Source of the DNA: Ligustrum vulgare
Taxonomy: Eukaryota; Streptophyta; Magnoliopsida; Lamiales; Oleaceae
DNA length: 64,000 nt
Assembly: GCA_963555705.1 (NCBI GenBank)
Contig: OY743176.1
Span: 42,051,026 to 42,115,025, forward strand
Direction of reading: 5' to 3'
In this document: piece after piece, positions 36,197 through 47,918 of the stretch
How the letters are laid out: each line of letters opens with the position of its first letter
How positions within the stretch are numbered: position 1 is the first letter of the stretch
Made by a program: the position numbers and the translations under genes
The notes under the pieces: model-generated
Databases searched by the model: none
What the model was told of the DNA's origin: nothing
Seen by the model: only the letters and a program-made list of their open reading frames with translations

Positions 36197-37358
36197 ATGT
36201 CAGCTCAAAAAGGAAAAAAGAAAATGAAGTCCACGAAGGAGAAGAAGGCGGAAAACGCTAAGGCCGTGGCTCATAAGAGAGCAGCCCAAAAATAATCAGC
36301 GAAGAGCTCGTCTCCTCGCAAAGAGGATCAAATTCCTCCTCCACCTCCTCTGAAAAAGTCAAAGCGAGATGTTCTCTTGAAGGACCTGCCTGATACTTCC
36401 ATTCCTTCTCCGCCTCCAGATGTCATCGATCAAGTCAGACCATCCAGGACAGTTCCCTCCACTGAAGGTTCATGCCTGGGAGTTAACAGAGTTTTAGCTG
36501 ATCTGGTTATCTCGTTGAAGGGCCATTGTCCAAAAATTTATAGGGAGTTCATTTCTGCTGCCAACTTGACTCAGGTTGGTTTGATGAAGGTTCCAGGCTT
36601 AACCAAGGTTGCCATGGTTGTCCTTGCTAAGACATTGGCACCTCGCCATGAGAAATTTTGTGAGGACATGCCAGTTGACGACCTCGTGGCTACAAGCATA
36701 GCTCATCTAGGCCAAGCTTTAAATTACCTCAGCTGGACTCAATCCAGGATGAGTGAGGTGGCCAGTGACACCACCAAATTCAAGAAAATGGCTAATGAGG
36801 CTAAGGTGATGTTCGAGGTGGAGGTGAAGGCCAAAAATGAGGTTGAGGCAAAGTTAAAAGATGCCTTGGAGGAGATCGCAAGATTGAGGGAATCCAATGT
36901 TAAATTGTCTAAGTTCAAAGAGGAGGCGATTCAGTTGAAAGAGGAGGAGGTCTTTTTAAAGGATGAGGTGGTTCACCTGAGGGAGTCAAAAGAGGGACTC
37001 TTGAAAGACCTCGAGGGGACCAACCGTATTAAAGCCGACCTGAAAAAGGAGAAGGCCAAAATGGAGGCCGCTGCTCAAGTTTCCTACAAGGAAGCCGCCA
37101 AAAAGTTCAAGGACTATTAAATATGAGCACGATGTGGACGAGACGTAGTATCTCACATTCAAAGAGATAGTGGAGGACCTGGAGGCCAAACGACTTGAGG
37201 TCGACATATCCTTTTTGAAGGAAAAACTAGACCTGGTCTACAAAAAACAACTAGAGTTGATGCCTTCCGAGGTTGATGACGAAGACGAAGCCCTCATCTC
37301 GCCACTTCATGACTCCCAAACAGTCCTTGCCAAGGAGGCTATCAATGTAGAGATCTAA
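36197..37358 (+). pseudogene. Tat-element additional ORF (coiled-coil protein), antisense to gag-pol
   Basis: The frame starts MSAQKGKKKMKSTKEKK, a Lys-rich segment, and is stopped by TAA at 36293-36295. It reopens in the same frame to 37120 (MKDLPDTSIPSPPPD onward) and continues in another frame at 37170-37358. The middle part has AHLGQALNYLSWTQSR-like helices and a long Glu/Lys-rich coiled coil (about 36760-37110). Tat-lineage Ty3/gypsy elements such as Grande and RIRE2 are known to carry an extra ORF between pol and the 3' LTR, often on the opposite strand. Position, orientation and coiled-coil content fit. Its function is not established. Two stops and a frame change make it a pseudogene here. 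Confidence 0.7.
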
Positions 37359-37496
37359 TTCGAACCTCTTCCAGTTTTTCAGATCTGAGCCTTTTTTAAT
37401 TGTGATTTCCATTATGAATGGAGAAATGTTATTTTCGAGCTTAGCACTTTATCATTTGTTTCGCAAGCTAGGCAGAGTATATTTTCGAACTGATCA

Positions 37497-39172
37497 CTTT
37501 TGATAATTATATGTTTTAACAATGGACTGATGTCAAAACGATTTTCGATAACAAAATCCGTTTTGATAACGAATCGATGGAACACATAGCGAAGTGAACA
37601 ATTGAAATAATTTTGAATTATAAAATCCGTATTGATAACGAATCAATGTGAACACTTAGCGAAGTGAACAATTGAAATAATTTTGAATTATTAAATCCGT
37701 TTTAATAACGAACCGATGTGAACATTTAGCGAAGTGAACACTTGAAACAATTTTGAATTATAATATCCATTTTAATAACGAACCGATGTGAACACTTAGC
37801 GAAGTGAACACTTGAAATAATTTTGAATTATAAAATTCGTTTTAATAACGAACCGATGTGAGCGAAGTGAACACTTGAAATAATTTTGAATTATAAAGTC
37901 CGTTTTGATAACAAATTGATGTGAACACTTAGTGAAGTGAACAATTGAAATAATTTTGAATTCTAAAATACGTTTTAATAACGAACCGATGTGAACAATT
38001 AGCGAAGTGAACACCTGAAACAATTTTGAATTATAAAATCCATTTTAATAACGAACCGATGTGAACACTAAGCAAAGTGAACACTTGAAATAATTTTGAA
38101 TTATAAAATCTGTTTTAATAATGAACCTATGTGAACAATTAGCGAAGTTAACACTTGAAACAATTTCGAATTATAAAATCCGTTTTAATAACGAACCGAT
38201 GTGAATACTTAGCAAAGTGAACACTTGAAATAATTTTGAATTATAAAATCCATTTTAATATCGAACCGATGTGAACACTTAGCTAAGTGAACACTTGAAA
38301 TAATTTTGAATTATTAAATCCGTTTTAATAACGAACTGATGTGAACACTCAGCAAAGTGAACACTTGAAATAATTTTAAATTATAAAATCCGTTTAATAA
38401 CGAACCGATGTAAGCGAAGTGAACACTTGAAACAATTTTGAATTATAAAATCAGTTTTGATAACGAATCGATGTGAACACTTAGCGAAGTGAACAATTGA
38501 AATAATTTTGAATTATATAATCCGTTTTAATAACGAACCGATGTGAACATTTAGTGAAGTGAACACTTGAAACAATTTTGAATTATAAAATCTTTTTTAA
38601 TAACGAACCGATGTGAACACTTAGCGAAGTGAACACTTGAAACAATTTTGAATTATAAAATCCGTTTTAATAACGAACCGATGGGAGCGAAGTGAACACT
38701 TGAAATAATTTTCAATTATAAAATCCGTTTTGATAACAAATCGATGTGAACACTTAGCGATGTGAACAATTGAAATAATTTTGAATTATAAAATCCGTTT
38801 TAATAACGAACCGATGTGAACATTTAGTGGAGTGAACACTTGAAACCATTTTGAATTATAATATCTGTTTTAATAACGAACCGATGTGAACACTTAGCGA
38901 AGTGAACTCTTGAAACAATTTTGAATTATAAAATCCGTTTTAATAACGAACCGATGTGAGCGAAGTGAACGCTTGAAATAATTTTGAATTATAAAATCCG
39001 TTTTGATAACGAATCGATGTGAACACTCAGCGAAGTGAACAATTGAAATAATTTTGAACTATAAATCCGTTTTAATAACGAACCGATGTGAACATTTAGC
39101 GAAGTGAACACTTGAAACAATTTTGAATTATAAAATCCGTTTTAATAACGAACCGATGCGCACACTAAGCAA
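37497..39172. repeat. 70-bp satellite array, left part
   Basis: About 24 copies of a ~70-bp monomer, GAACCGATGTGAACACTTAG, CGAAGTGAACACTTGAAATA, ATTTTGAATTATAAAATCCG, TTTTAATAAC. A shorter ~62-bp variant lacks most of GAACACTTA (reading GATGTGAGCGAAG) and recurs every few monomers, suggesting a higher-order unit. The array lies between the antisense ORF and pol of element C, the 3' variable region where Tat elements often hold tandem repeats. Confidence 0.95.
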
Positions 39173-40732
39173 TGACTCGATGTTAAATCTACCCTCCAAG
39201 TATAAAAGGGTCAAGTTATAGCCTAGTAATAATTCAGGGTCATTCTTCCTAGGGATTTTATTGGTATCGTAATATTTGCTAAATTCGAAACCTAAACTAT
39301 GATTTCAATTGTGTTTGAATGGATAAAAGGAGAATATAATTAAATTGCAATGAAAAGGGAAATTTGAGTGGAGTTATTCTTTCGCTATCAATTGGGCCTT
39401 CAAATAAATTTAGCATGAATTTCTTGAGATCGATAAGATTTGAACTCATTAGCAGAAAATTAGTCAATTTATTTTATTGCATTTAGTCGAGCATGTTGTG
39501 TGCATATTTGATACATACCACATCAACGACATTCATCCAAGTAAAATAATTTGAAAACTTGAAACAATTTATAAACTCTTATCAATAACAAGAATTCATC
39601 CATAAGAAATTAAACATACCCATTGAAGCTAAGAATAACTCCCCTCAAATGTAACTTAGCCGAACATAATTGAATTAACCAAAATAAAATTCATCCAAAC
39701 AATAACCATTACTAAAGAACGAAATTCAAATTTGAAAATGAAAATTCAATAACTAAAAATATATTAAATCAACTAACATCAATAATCTAAAAATTCTATA
39801 ACCAACATTATAACTCAAACTAAACTAATGTCAATAATTTGGAAATTAACATAGAACAATCAAAAATCTAAGCAAAATATGAATAAAAACTGGAAAGAAT
39901 CAACCGAAACCGAGAGCTGCTGGGCATGTGCTGTAGCTGCTGGTTCGAGGGAGCTGCTGGCGAGTCTGCTGCGTGAAGATAAGTTGATGTGCGGAGGCTG
40001 AGGGCTGCTGGTTGTGTGAGGGAGAGAAGACAGAGGCAGAGAAGATGTGAGATACGGGTGGGAGATGGTGAAAAGGAGAGAAAACGGAGTTCTGGCTGGT
40101 TTGCTGTTGGGATTTAAGGTTGGTGAGGCTGAGAACGGTGGCGTGAGAGAGGAGAGGTGTGGCTGGCGGTTTCTGTGCTGCTGCGTGGCTGCTGGTTGTT
40201 CCTTGAGGAAGAGAAGGCTGGCGGCTGGAAGTGGTGAGGAAGAGAGACAGAGTTACGTGAGAGAGGGAGCAGGTTGGCGGCTGAAACACCGGTTGAGAAT
40301 GGTTGGCTGCTGGTTTGTTTTTTTTAGAGAAGGGGGAAGACAGAATATGCGTGAGGTAGAGGGAATTCAGAGGGAGGTTCTGTGTGTGTAGTTGGTGAGA
40401 AAGAGAGGTGACTCTTGCTGTTGAGACCGACAGATAAAAGAAAGGGATGGTGAGCTGTAGGTTTTTGGTTGGCATGAGAGAATGAAGTGGGTTAGAGAGT
40501 TGATTTTTGGGCTTTTTCAGGTTAATCAAGCTAGGGGTTTTTGAGATAAAATTATCCAAAATGTATCTGCAAATAAATAAATGAAATTATTAGCAATTAA
40601 AATTAATTTAGAGTTAAAGAAATAAAATTGAATCTTTTATAAGTTTTACTCTAAATGACAAAATTTATATCCCAAAATTGTATTTTTTCATTTATTTACT
40701 TCTCTAAAACAAGTAAAATTGGACAATAATCA
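39173..40732. mobile_element. Solo LTR inserted in the 70-bp array
   Basis: The 1560-bp insertion starts TGACTCGATGTT, ends GACAATAATCA (TG..CA) and is flanked by AGCAA on both sides (39168-39172 and 40733-40737). Removing it and one AGCAA restores the satellite word TAAGCAAAGTGAAC. There is no internal region, so it is a solo LTR. A Ser/Pro-rich minus frame at 39900-40559 is low-complexity and not credible as a gene. The right-hand part has GCTGCTGG-rich repeats. Confidence 0.85.
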
Positions 40733-40737
40733 AGCAA

Positions 40738-42310
40738 AGTGAACAGTTAAAATAATTTTTAATTATAAAATCTGTTTTAATAATGAACAGATGTGAACAT
40801 TTAGCGAAGTTAACACTTGAAACAATTTTGAATTATAAAATCCGTTTTAATAACGAACCGATGTGAACACTTAGCGACGTGAACATTTGAAATAATTTTG
40901 AATTATAAAATCCGTTTTCATAACGAACCAATGTGAACACTTAGCGAAGTGAACACTTGAAATATTTTTGAATTATAAAATCTGTTTTAATAACGAACCG
41001 ATGTGAACACTCAGCAAAGTGAACACTTGAAACAATTTTGAATTATAAAATCCGTTTTAATAACAAACTGATGTGAGAGAAGTGAACACTTGAAATAATT
41101 TTGACTTATAAAATCCGTTTTGATAACGAATCGATGTGAACAATTGAAATAATTTTTGAATTATAGAATCCGTTTTAATAACGAACCGATGTGAATATTT
41201 AGCGAAGTGAACACTTGAAACAATTTTGAATTATAAAATCCGTTTTAATAACGAACCTATGTGAACACTTAGCGAAGTGAACACTTGAAAAAATTTTGAA
41301 TTATAAAATCCGTTTTAATAACGAACCGATGTGAGCGAAGTGAACCCTTGAAATAATTTTGAATTATAAAATCCGTTTTGATAACGAATTGATGTGAACA
41401 CATAGCGAAGTGAACAATTGAAATAACTTTGAATTATAAAATCCGTTTTAATAACGAACTCATGTGAACATTTAGAGAAGTGAACACTTGAAACAATTTT
41501 GAATTATAAAATCCGTTTTAATAACGAACCGATGTGAACACTAAGCAAAGTGAACACTTAGAAAAGTCAACACTTGAAATAATTTTGAATTATAAAATCT
41601 ATTTTAATAATGAACCGATGTGAACATTTAGCGAAGTTAACACTTGAAACAATTTTGAATTATAAAATCTGTTTTAATAACGAACCGATGTGAACATTAA
41701 GCAAAGTGAACACTTGAAATATTTTTGAATTATAAAATCCGTTTTAATAACGAACCGATGTGAACACTTAGTGAAGTGAACACTTGAAATAATTTTGAAT
41801 TAAAAAATCCCTTTTAATAACAAACCGATGTGAACACTTAGCAAAGTGAACATTTGAAATAATTTTGAATTATAAAATCCGTTTTAACAATGAACCGATG
41901 TGAACACTTAGCGAAGTGAACACTTAAAATAATTTTGAATTATAAAATCTGTTTTAATAACAAACTGATGTGAACACTTGAAATAATTTTGAATTATAAA
42001 ATCTGTTTTAATAACGAACCGATGTGAACACTTAGCGAAGTGAACATTTGAATTATAAAATCCATTTTAATAATGAACCGATGTGAACACTTAGCGAAGT
42101 GAACACTTAAAATAATTTTGAATTATAAAACTCGTTTTAATAACAAACGGATGTAACACTTAGCAAAGTGAACACTTGAAATAATTTTGAATTATAAAAT
42201 CCGTTTTAATAACGAACCGATGTGAGCGAAGTGAACACTTGAAATAAATTTGAATTATAAAATCTGTTTTAATAATAAATCGATGTGAACACTTAGCTAG
42301 GATAACACTT
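40738..42310. repeat. 70-bp satellite array, right part
   Basis: About 22 further monomers of the same ~70-bp repeat as at 37497-39172. The array ends near 42310, where unique element C sequence resumes. Confidence 0.95.
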
Positions 42311-42656
42311 TAACTGAATTATGGGACTCATTGCCTCTAGTCGATGCGAGTCGACCTCAACTTGTTCACCTCACCTTGGTGTTTCGCCTCAATATTTAAA
42401 TATCATCTTTGTAAAATATTTACCCCGGTTTCATTTGAAATGTGACTCGTTTGAGTTAACCTCGGTCAAGTCATTCACCTTGGTATGGTGTGCGCCTCAC
42501 AGGAAGGTAATGGTGAACAAATAAACTGCCAACCCGCTCAACCGAATAAAATCGCAACAAATGGTTTGGTTTGGTCCGGTTCCAAACGATAAATTGATGT
42601 TATCCGGGATAGGAGCTCAAAGGAGAAATCAAGACACGGATAATGCAACAACATTC

Positions 42657-44237
42657 TGTAGCGACCAAGAATTTTTACGCGATTAATAATTATTTTAATA
42701 GAAAATCGTGTCGCTACTATTTCACCCATTTTTATTAAGTTAACGCCACGACGTATTCGTATAGCCAAGTCAAGAAATAATCGAGATCGTTCGATTTTAA
42801 ATTAAATTCCGAATTTCTAAAAATATCTCCATTCTCTTGATTTAAAGTATATTAAGTCCAAGTACTTAATTCAATGTTATCCCAATATTTATTTATACAA
42901 AAATTATTTTTATTATTGAAATTAAGAAAATATATGCAAGCATGAGAGGTTCCATTATATATAATAATTATGAGAATCTTAATTTAATAAATATGGAAAA
43001 GTATATGAATGAATTATATACTCCATTATATGTAATCATGAAGAGCATAATATTTGTATAAATATGGAAAAGTATATGAATGAATTATATACTCCATTAT
43101 ATGTAATCATGAAGAGCATAATATTTGTATAAATATGGAAAAGTATATGAATGAATTATAGACTCCATTATATGTAATCATGAAGAGCATAATATTTGTA
43201 TAAATATGGAAAAGTATATGAATGGTTGATAAGACTCCATTATATGCAATCATGAAGAGCATAATATTTGTATAAATATGGAAAAGTATATGAATGGTGC
43301 TTTACTTTAAGAAAAGGATGTGTTAAAATTAATAGAATTGAATGATTATGTTTACAATATGCCAACTTTATACATCTATTTAAACCCATCTCTTTTACAC
43401 ACAACTCTACACATATACACTTATTTCCAATCTCTTGACAAAATCCACAAGTAAGAGAAATTCAAGGTGGTCAAGAAAGTTTTGGTCCATTTACTACTAC
43501 ACTTCATTTTAATCTTTTAAAAGGTAAGTATATCTTATGTTTTTATGAAAAGTAAGTATGTTTTTATGACAAGTAAGTATATCTTATGTTTTTATGAAAA
43601 GTAAGTATGTTTTTATGAAAGGTAAATACACCTTATGTTTTTATGAAAAGTAAGTATGTTTTTATGAAAGGTAAGTATATCTTATGTTTTTATGAAAAGT
43701 AAGTATATCTTATGTTTTTATGAAAATGTTTGGATCATTGCTATGAAATCAATCTCACAAGATTGTTATGGGTTCCATATGATATGTTTATGATTATGCT
43801 AAGGGGACCGGAGTTTAGTAGCGCTACACATAAGAATTCTTGCCATTTAAGTTCGGTAAAATTCTTGTGTCTCCCTATGTTTATGAGTATTTCGATCCTA
43901 TCTTATGTTATGATGAAAATGATCCATATGCTTTCAAAAGAAAATTTATGCTTGGTATACTTACTGAGATTTTATAAATCTCACTCCACGATATTTACCA
44001 TTTTCAGATAATTGAAGGTTCGAGGCGGTCAACATGGAAGTGGCAAAAGTGGTTAAGATTGATGAGATAATTATGTTGAACTTTATGTAAGAAAATTATG
44101 TTCTATTTTATTCACAAATAAAATTATGGGATTCTAATTATTCTTTTGAATAATTTTACATTTCTATTTAAGTCTCGATAATATGATATGAGTCACTTTT
44201 AGTGGCACTCGAATGGTCGAGAATTCGGGTCGTCACA
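42657..44237 (+). repeat. Left LTR of element B
   Basis: This 1581-bp LTR contains a roughly 72-bp tandem repeat (four copies, about 42985-43290, word AAATATGGAAAAGTATATGA). It also has a second array of GTAAGTATATCTTATG / TTTTTATGAAAA units at about 43524-43728. The right-hand LTR has the same sequence with a longer second array. A frame at 43730-44011 recurs unchanged in the other LTR but resembles no protein. Confidence 0.93.
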
Positions 44238-44240
44238 AGT

Positions 44241-44253
44241 TGGTATCAGAGCT
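44241..44253 (+). other. Primer binding site of element B (initiator Met tRNA)
   Basis: TGGTATCAGAGCT lies 3 bases after the left LTR end. Confidence 0.9.
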
Positions 44254-44284
44254 AGTCTGCGTTTCTGTAGACTGGTAAAATTTT

Positions 44285-44331
<47 letters not shown>

Positions 44332-45230
44332 ATTTTAAGAAATATTTTCCATTATAAGATTTTTATTGATGAAGATTGCCACTGCCATCATTCGTTCCAC
44401 CAACTCCGAGGTAAAGAAGTTTATGATGTTTAAAGTTATTTCATTATTTCAGTATTTCGAATACTCATTTTATTGATTTATGAGAAAGAATGAAGAGTAT
44501 TTCGGATACTTATGATTTATGAGAAATAAGAATGTATTTCTTCGAAAATAATGATGTTGTTATGCTTTGTCATAACTTATATGCTTTAATGTATGATTAT
44601 GAGAATTTTTTTTTAAGAAAACGAGTGTTGAGCATAATGGGAATAATATGATTTTATTGAGAATTAAGTAATGGATATTATGTTGAGTTAATTTATTATG
44701 CCTCTATGTTGAAGAGAAATTTATTATGAAGTTTGGCTTTGTAAATAAATTTTGGGAAAATGATTTATGGCATATATTTATAAGTATGAGTAACTTTTGA
44801 GCCAAATTAAGGTATGGAAGGAAGTAATATTGTGATATTGAAAAATATGATTTGAAATTTCTATGTTGAGGAATTATGAATTGAATTATGGGATATTTTG
44901 ATGATATTGAAGTGTTGGAATCGTTTTCAATATTTTTTAGATCGTTGTGATCAAATGTGGAGTTATTTATTATTGTGAGTTATGAAGTATGCTTATGGTT
45001 TGGATAAGTCCAAATTACAAGGGAGACTCTATCCAGAATTTTATCATTTGGAATTAAGAGCATAATATGATAAGCATCCACTAAAGGAATTAAGGTTAGA
45101 CATGCAAGATCATTTACATCACAAACGAGATTTAGTAGATGATAGCAGAAATTTTATTATTTTCTCATAAGGAGAACACACAAAAGCATAAGAGAAAAAC
45201 ATGGAAAGATCCTCAGAATGAGAGATGTGT
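44254..45230. other. Element B internal region, left part, no gene seen
   Basis: It contains a run of more than 40 A residues (about 44286-44329) and AT-rich sequence without recognisable gag or other ORF. Confidence 0.6.
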
Positions 45231-45440
45231 TTCCGGAGTAGCCCTATCCTACCACCTCTGATCTTTTGAGGATATAAAGAGAAAACCTTCAAAGAGGTGT
45301 GTTTCGAGAGTAAGAATACTCCGTAATCTACCACCTGGAATCTTTGAAGTACACACAAGATTTAAACATTAAGGAAATCCTAGTAAATGGAGGGGTGTCT
45401 CGAGAGTGAGAATACTCCGTACTCTACCCCCACCTATTCT
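45231..45440. repeat. Three imperfect tandem copies next to the LOG 3' end
   Basis: Three ~75-85-bp units share GAGTA.GAATACTCCGTA.TCTACC-like words followed by a TCTTTGAA-like or GATTCAAAG-like end (about 45231, 45303 and 45390). They abut the stop codon of the LOG ORF at 45446 on its 3' side. The role is unknown. Confidence 0.6.
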
Positions 45441-45445
45441 AAGAT

Positions 45446-46099
45446 TCAAAGAGTTAAGTTTACATTAACCGGACTCCATTTTCGCTTGATCCCCCTTCCT
45501 TGCGACCAATCTATTTTAACTCCTGCTGGATCTTGTATTGAGATATATGACTGCAGCTTATCCAGTAGTTCATCAATAGTAGGAGCAGAAATAAGAAGCC
45601 TTCTGGAAAATGGAGAGATGAATCCCTGTTCCACAGCATAATCAAGAAAGGTTAACAAACCATCAAAGAAATTGTTAACATTCAGAAGCCCAATAGGCTT
45701 AGTATGGAGATCTAGTTGAGCCCATGAGGTAATGTTAAAGATTTCTTCTAAGGTACCAAAACCTCCGGGCAGGGCTATAAAGGCATCAGAACCATATAGC
45801 ATACAAGTTATGCGTTCATGGATGGATAAGGTTTGAACTTCATGCCCTCGTGTTTTGCCTGCAACATCTACCAAAGGGACAGGTATGACACCGATTACTT
45901 TTGATTTCTCTGCAAGAGCAGATTGGGAAACACAACCCATTAGACCACTGCTACCACCCCCATACACAAGAGTGATACCTTTTTCCCCCAGTTTCTTTCC
46001 AAGATCTACGGCCGCTTCTAGATAACTGAAGCCTTTCCCCACTTTTGATCCACAAAATACACAAATAGTTTTGATCTGTCGAAGTTTTGGTGCTTCCAT
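45446..46099 (-). CDS. LOG-type cytokinin riboside 5'-monophosphate phosphoribohydrolase, inside element B
   Basis: This single uninterrupted 217-codon frame is close to the usual LOG length. LOG enzymes cut cytokinin nucleoside monophosphates to free active cytokinin and ribose 5-phosphate in the cytosol/nucleus. The family signatures are present: CVFCGS (13-18), VYGGGSSGLMG (45-55), HER (94-96) and the nucleotide/catalytic motif PGGFGTLEE (111-119, with E118/E119), then TSWAQLDLHTKPIGLLNV (124-141). Differences from common LOGs are PGGF for PGGY and HERI for HERK. The C-terminus IDWSQGRGIKRKW is longer than in LOG1-like proteins. Well-known plant LOG genes have several introns; none is seen here. 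A TATA-like TTTAAATAG lies about 75 bp upstream of the ATG. It is antisense to element B. Expression and activity are unknown. Confidence 0.93.
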   Translation of the reverse strand: MEAPKLRQIKTICVFCGSKVGKGFSYLEAAVDLGKKLGEKGITLVYGGGSSGLMGCVSQSALAEKSKVIGVIPVPLVDVAGKTRGHEVQTLSIHERITCMLYGSDAFIALPGGFGTLEEIFNITSWAQLDLHTKPIGLLNVNNFFDGLLTFLDYAVEQGFISPFSRRLLISAPTIDELLDKLQSYISIQDPAGVKIDWSQGRGIKRKWSPVNVNLTL

Positions 46100-46162
46100 C
46101 TTTGATAGTATAGAAGAGAAAACTTACGAAGAAGATGTGATTTTGGGATGCCTGAACTATGA

Positions 46163-46175
46163 AATATGTTTGGCT
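46163..46175 (-). promoter_or_regulatory. TATA-like box upstream of the LOG ORF
   Basis: The minus strand reads GGCTTTAAATAGCC, about 65-75 bp upstream of the LOG ATG. This spacing leaves room for a short leader. It suggests that promoter sequence was captured with the coding part, but it is a prediction only. Confidence 0.4.
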
Positions 46176-46439
46176 ATTTAAAGCCGGAAAAAAAACTTAC
46201 TGTTTTTCATTGATTCTGAAAAAGTAAAGATTTACTTTTGACAAAATCGGCCAACTTTTGACTGTTTTACCAAATATATCACCTTTCGGTGATTTATTTC
46301 CAGCTTTATCAAACCTCGAGAAAGGAAAATATATTTATTTCCAGCTTTATCAAAACTCGAGAAAGGAAAATATATTTTATTTCCAAAACGCGTGAAAGAA
46401 AACAGCAAAATATTTTAAATGTGTATCAAGAGATTTACC

Positions 46440-46991
46440 TTATATCATTGATGAACTGCCAGAAGCCTCATTTTGTAAAACAGACTGGCAAACAGGATCT
46501 TTTGCTATTATATTTTGGAGACTATAACGATTTTTGTCCCCGTTAAACTGAGCGTATAAGGAGAAAAGTTCACGTTGCACATAACCACTTGGGTGCGTCT
46601 CAAGAGTCAGTCGAATATCATCCAAAGACTCCTTACTCAGTCCACCCTTTATGAATTTGATTTTATCATCCCGATTAGTAGAAGAATATCCTACTGTTTT
46701 GCAACGAGTATCACAGTTCCAACGAGCACATTTGTAGCAACCATTCAGCCTTTTTGCTCTTCGTTTCTTTGCGAAGGTGCTTTTGCCTAAACCAGGCATG
46801 TGCTCTGGAAATGTCATAGGTAATTCACCAGATAGTCAAACATTTGCTTCGATCAACCAGCGAACATCTTCTGAAACACCATGAGCCATCAGCAACCTCA
46901 ATCTTTCGAGTCTTATTCGATAAATTTTCCTCAGATCATTCATTGGAAGACTGGAATAATACTTGCGAATGTTTGTAAGAATGATATCCAT
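46440..46991 (-). pseudogene. Unknown plant-like protein in element B, one in-frame stop
   Basis: One frame of 183 codons runs from ATG 46991 to a stop at 46440, broken only by a TGA at codon 52 (46836-46838). The N-terminal part (LRKIYRIRLERLRLLMAHGV, then SEDVRWLIEANV) looks helical. The part after the stop has KRRAKRLNGCYKCARWNCDT, with a C-x2-C-x4-C-x3-C cysteine cluster, and RLTLETHPSGYVQRELFSLY. It reads like real protein-coding sequence but I do not recognise the family. It lies on the same strand as the LOG ORF and about 340 bp upstream of it, so both may have been captured together. A start at 46817 downstream of the stop would give an open 125-residue protein. Confidence 0.6.
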
Positions 46992-47918
46992 GTTTTGATG
47001 GATCTAACCTCTTCCCAGCATGAACTATTTAAAAGCATTAAGGATCGGAGGAAATCCGCGTGATATTGATTCCAGCAAGAAAGCGCGGAATAGAATAATG
47101 GAAAAGAGGGAACAAGAGTTATGCGCCGTTTACTTTCTTAATAAAAGGAAGATTTGATGATGACGGGATTTGAGATATGGAATATTTTCTTGGATTTTGG
47201 GTACTGATATTTTGATATAATAATCAAGGTATAGAAATAATACGGGAATACGTGAAAGTGAAATAAGGACTGTATTGAATCAGGATTAATAAGTTTGTGC
47301 AAGTGAAAGGAATACCTTACGGGAAATGTTATGATATTTGAGTTAAGAATTTTAATTATTTGGGAGATATTTGTTTATTGAATTTTGCATAAATTTTGGG
47401 TTACAAATATTGGAAAGATAAACTGATGATTATGTTGATATGTGAATAACATGTTTGGGTATATTACATAGAGAATATTCAGGTAATCGTTTTAATTATT
47501 TTTGGATATTTGGTGATAAGAAGAAATGACAAATTATTATGGTATGATATGTTAGTAAAGATTTATTGAAATTTTAGAGATATTAATACGAATATTTGAG
47601 GTTACATGATACGATGATAAGTGACAGGTTACATGAGTACTACAAGATATGATGAAATATCACATACGATTGGGAATTTTCATTTTGATTCAGAAGAATT
47701 TATGAGTAGACATATGTCTATTATTGATAGAAAAGTTCATGTCTTAAGAAAACAAATTGATGCATTTAGTCAAAGTCCAGTGGGTTAAATATGGTTGGGT
47801 TAAATATGGTAGCGATGATGCTACATAAGAAGAAGAAGAGATTCTGATTAAGTGTTCAGAAATCATAAGATCAAGTAAGTTTAATTTCGAGGACGAAATT
47901 ATTTTAAGGGGGTAAGTT
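46992..47918 (+). other. Element B internal region, right part, with pol 3' remnant and polypurine tract
   Basis: It is AT-rich and without an intact ORF. The last 50 bases carry TTTCGAGGACGAAATTATTT and the purine tract AAGGGGG (about 47905-47912) just before the right LTR, as in Tekay/Del chromoviruses. This is all that is clearly left of the parental element interior. Confidence 0.65.

Noticed and set aside
39900..40559. 219-codon minus-strand frame
   Set aside because: It lies in a solo LTR, is a Ser/Pro/Gln-rich low-complexity read of GCTGCTGG repeats, and matches no family.
37497..42310. CRISPR-like regular array
   Set aside because: Monomers are contiguous with no unique spacers, in a plant retrotransposon; it is a satellite array.
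43730..44011. 93-codon frame repeated exactly at 49139-49420
   Set aside because: The repetition is due to the two LTRs of element B. The frame is in LTR sequence and looks like no protein.
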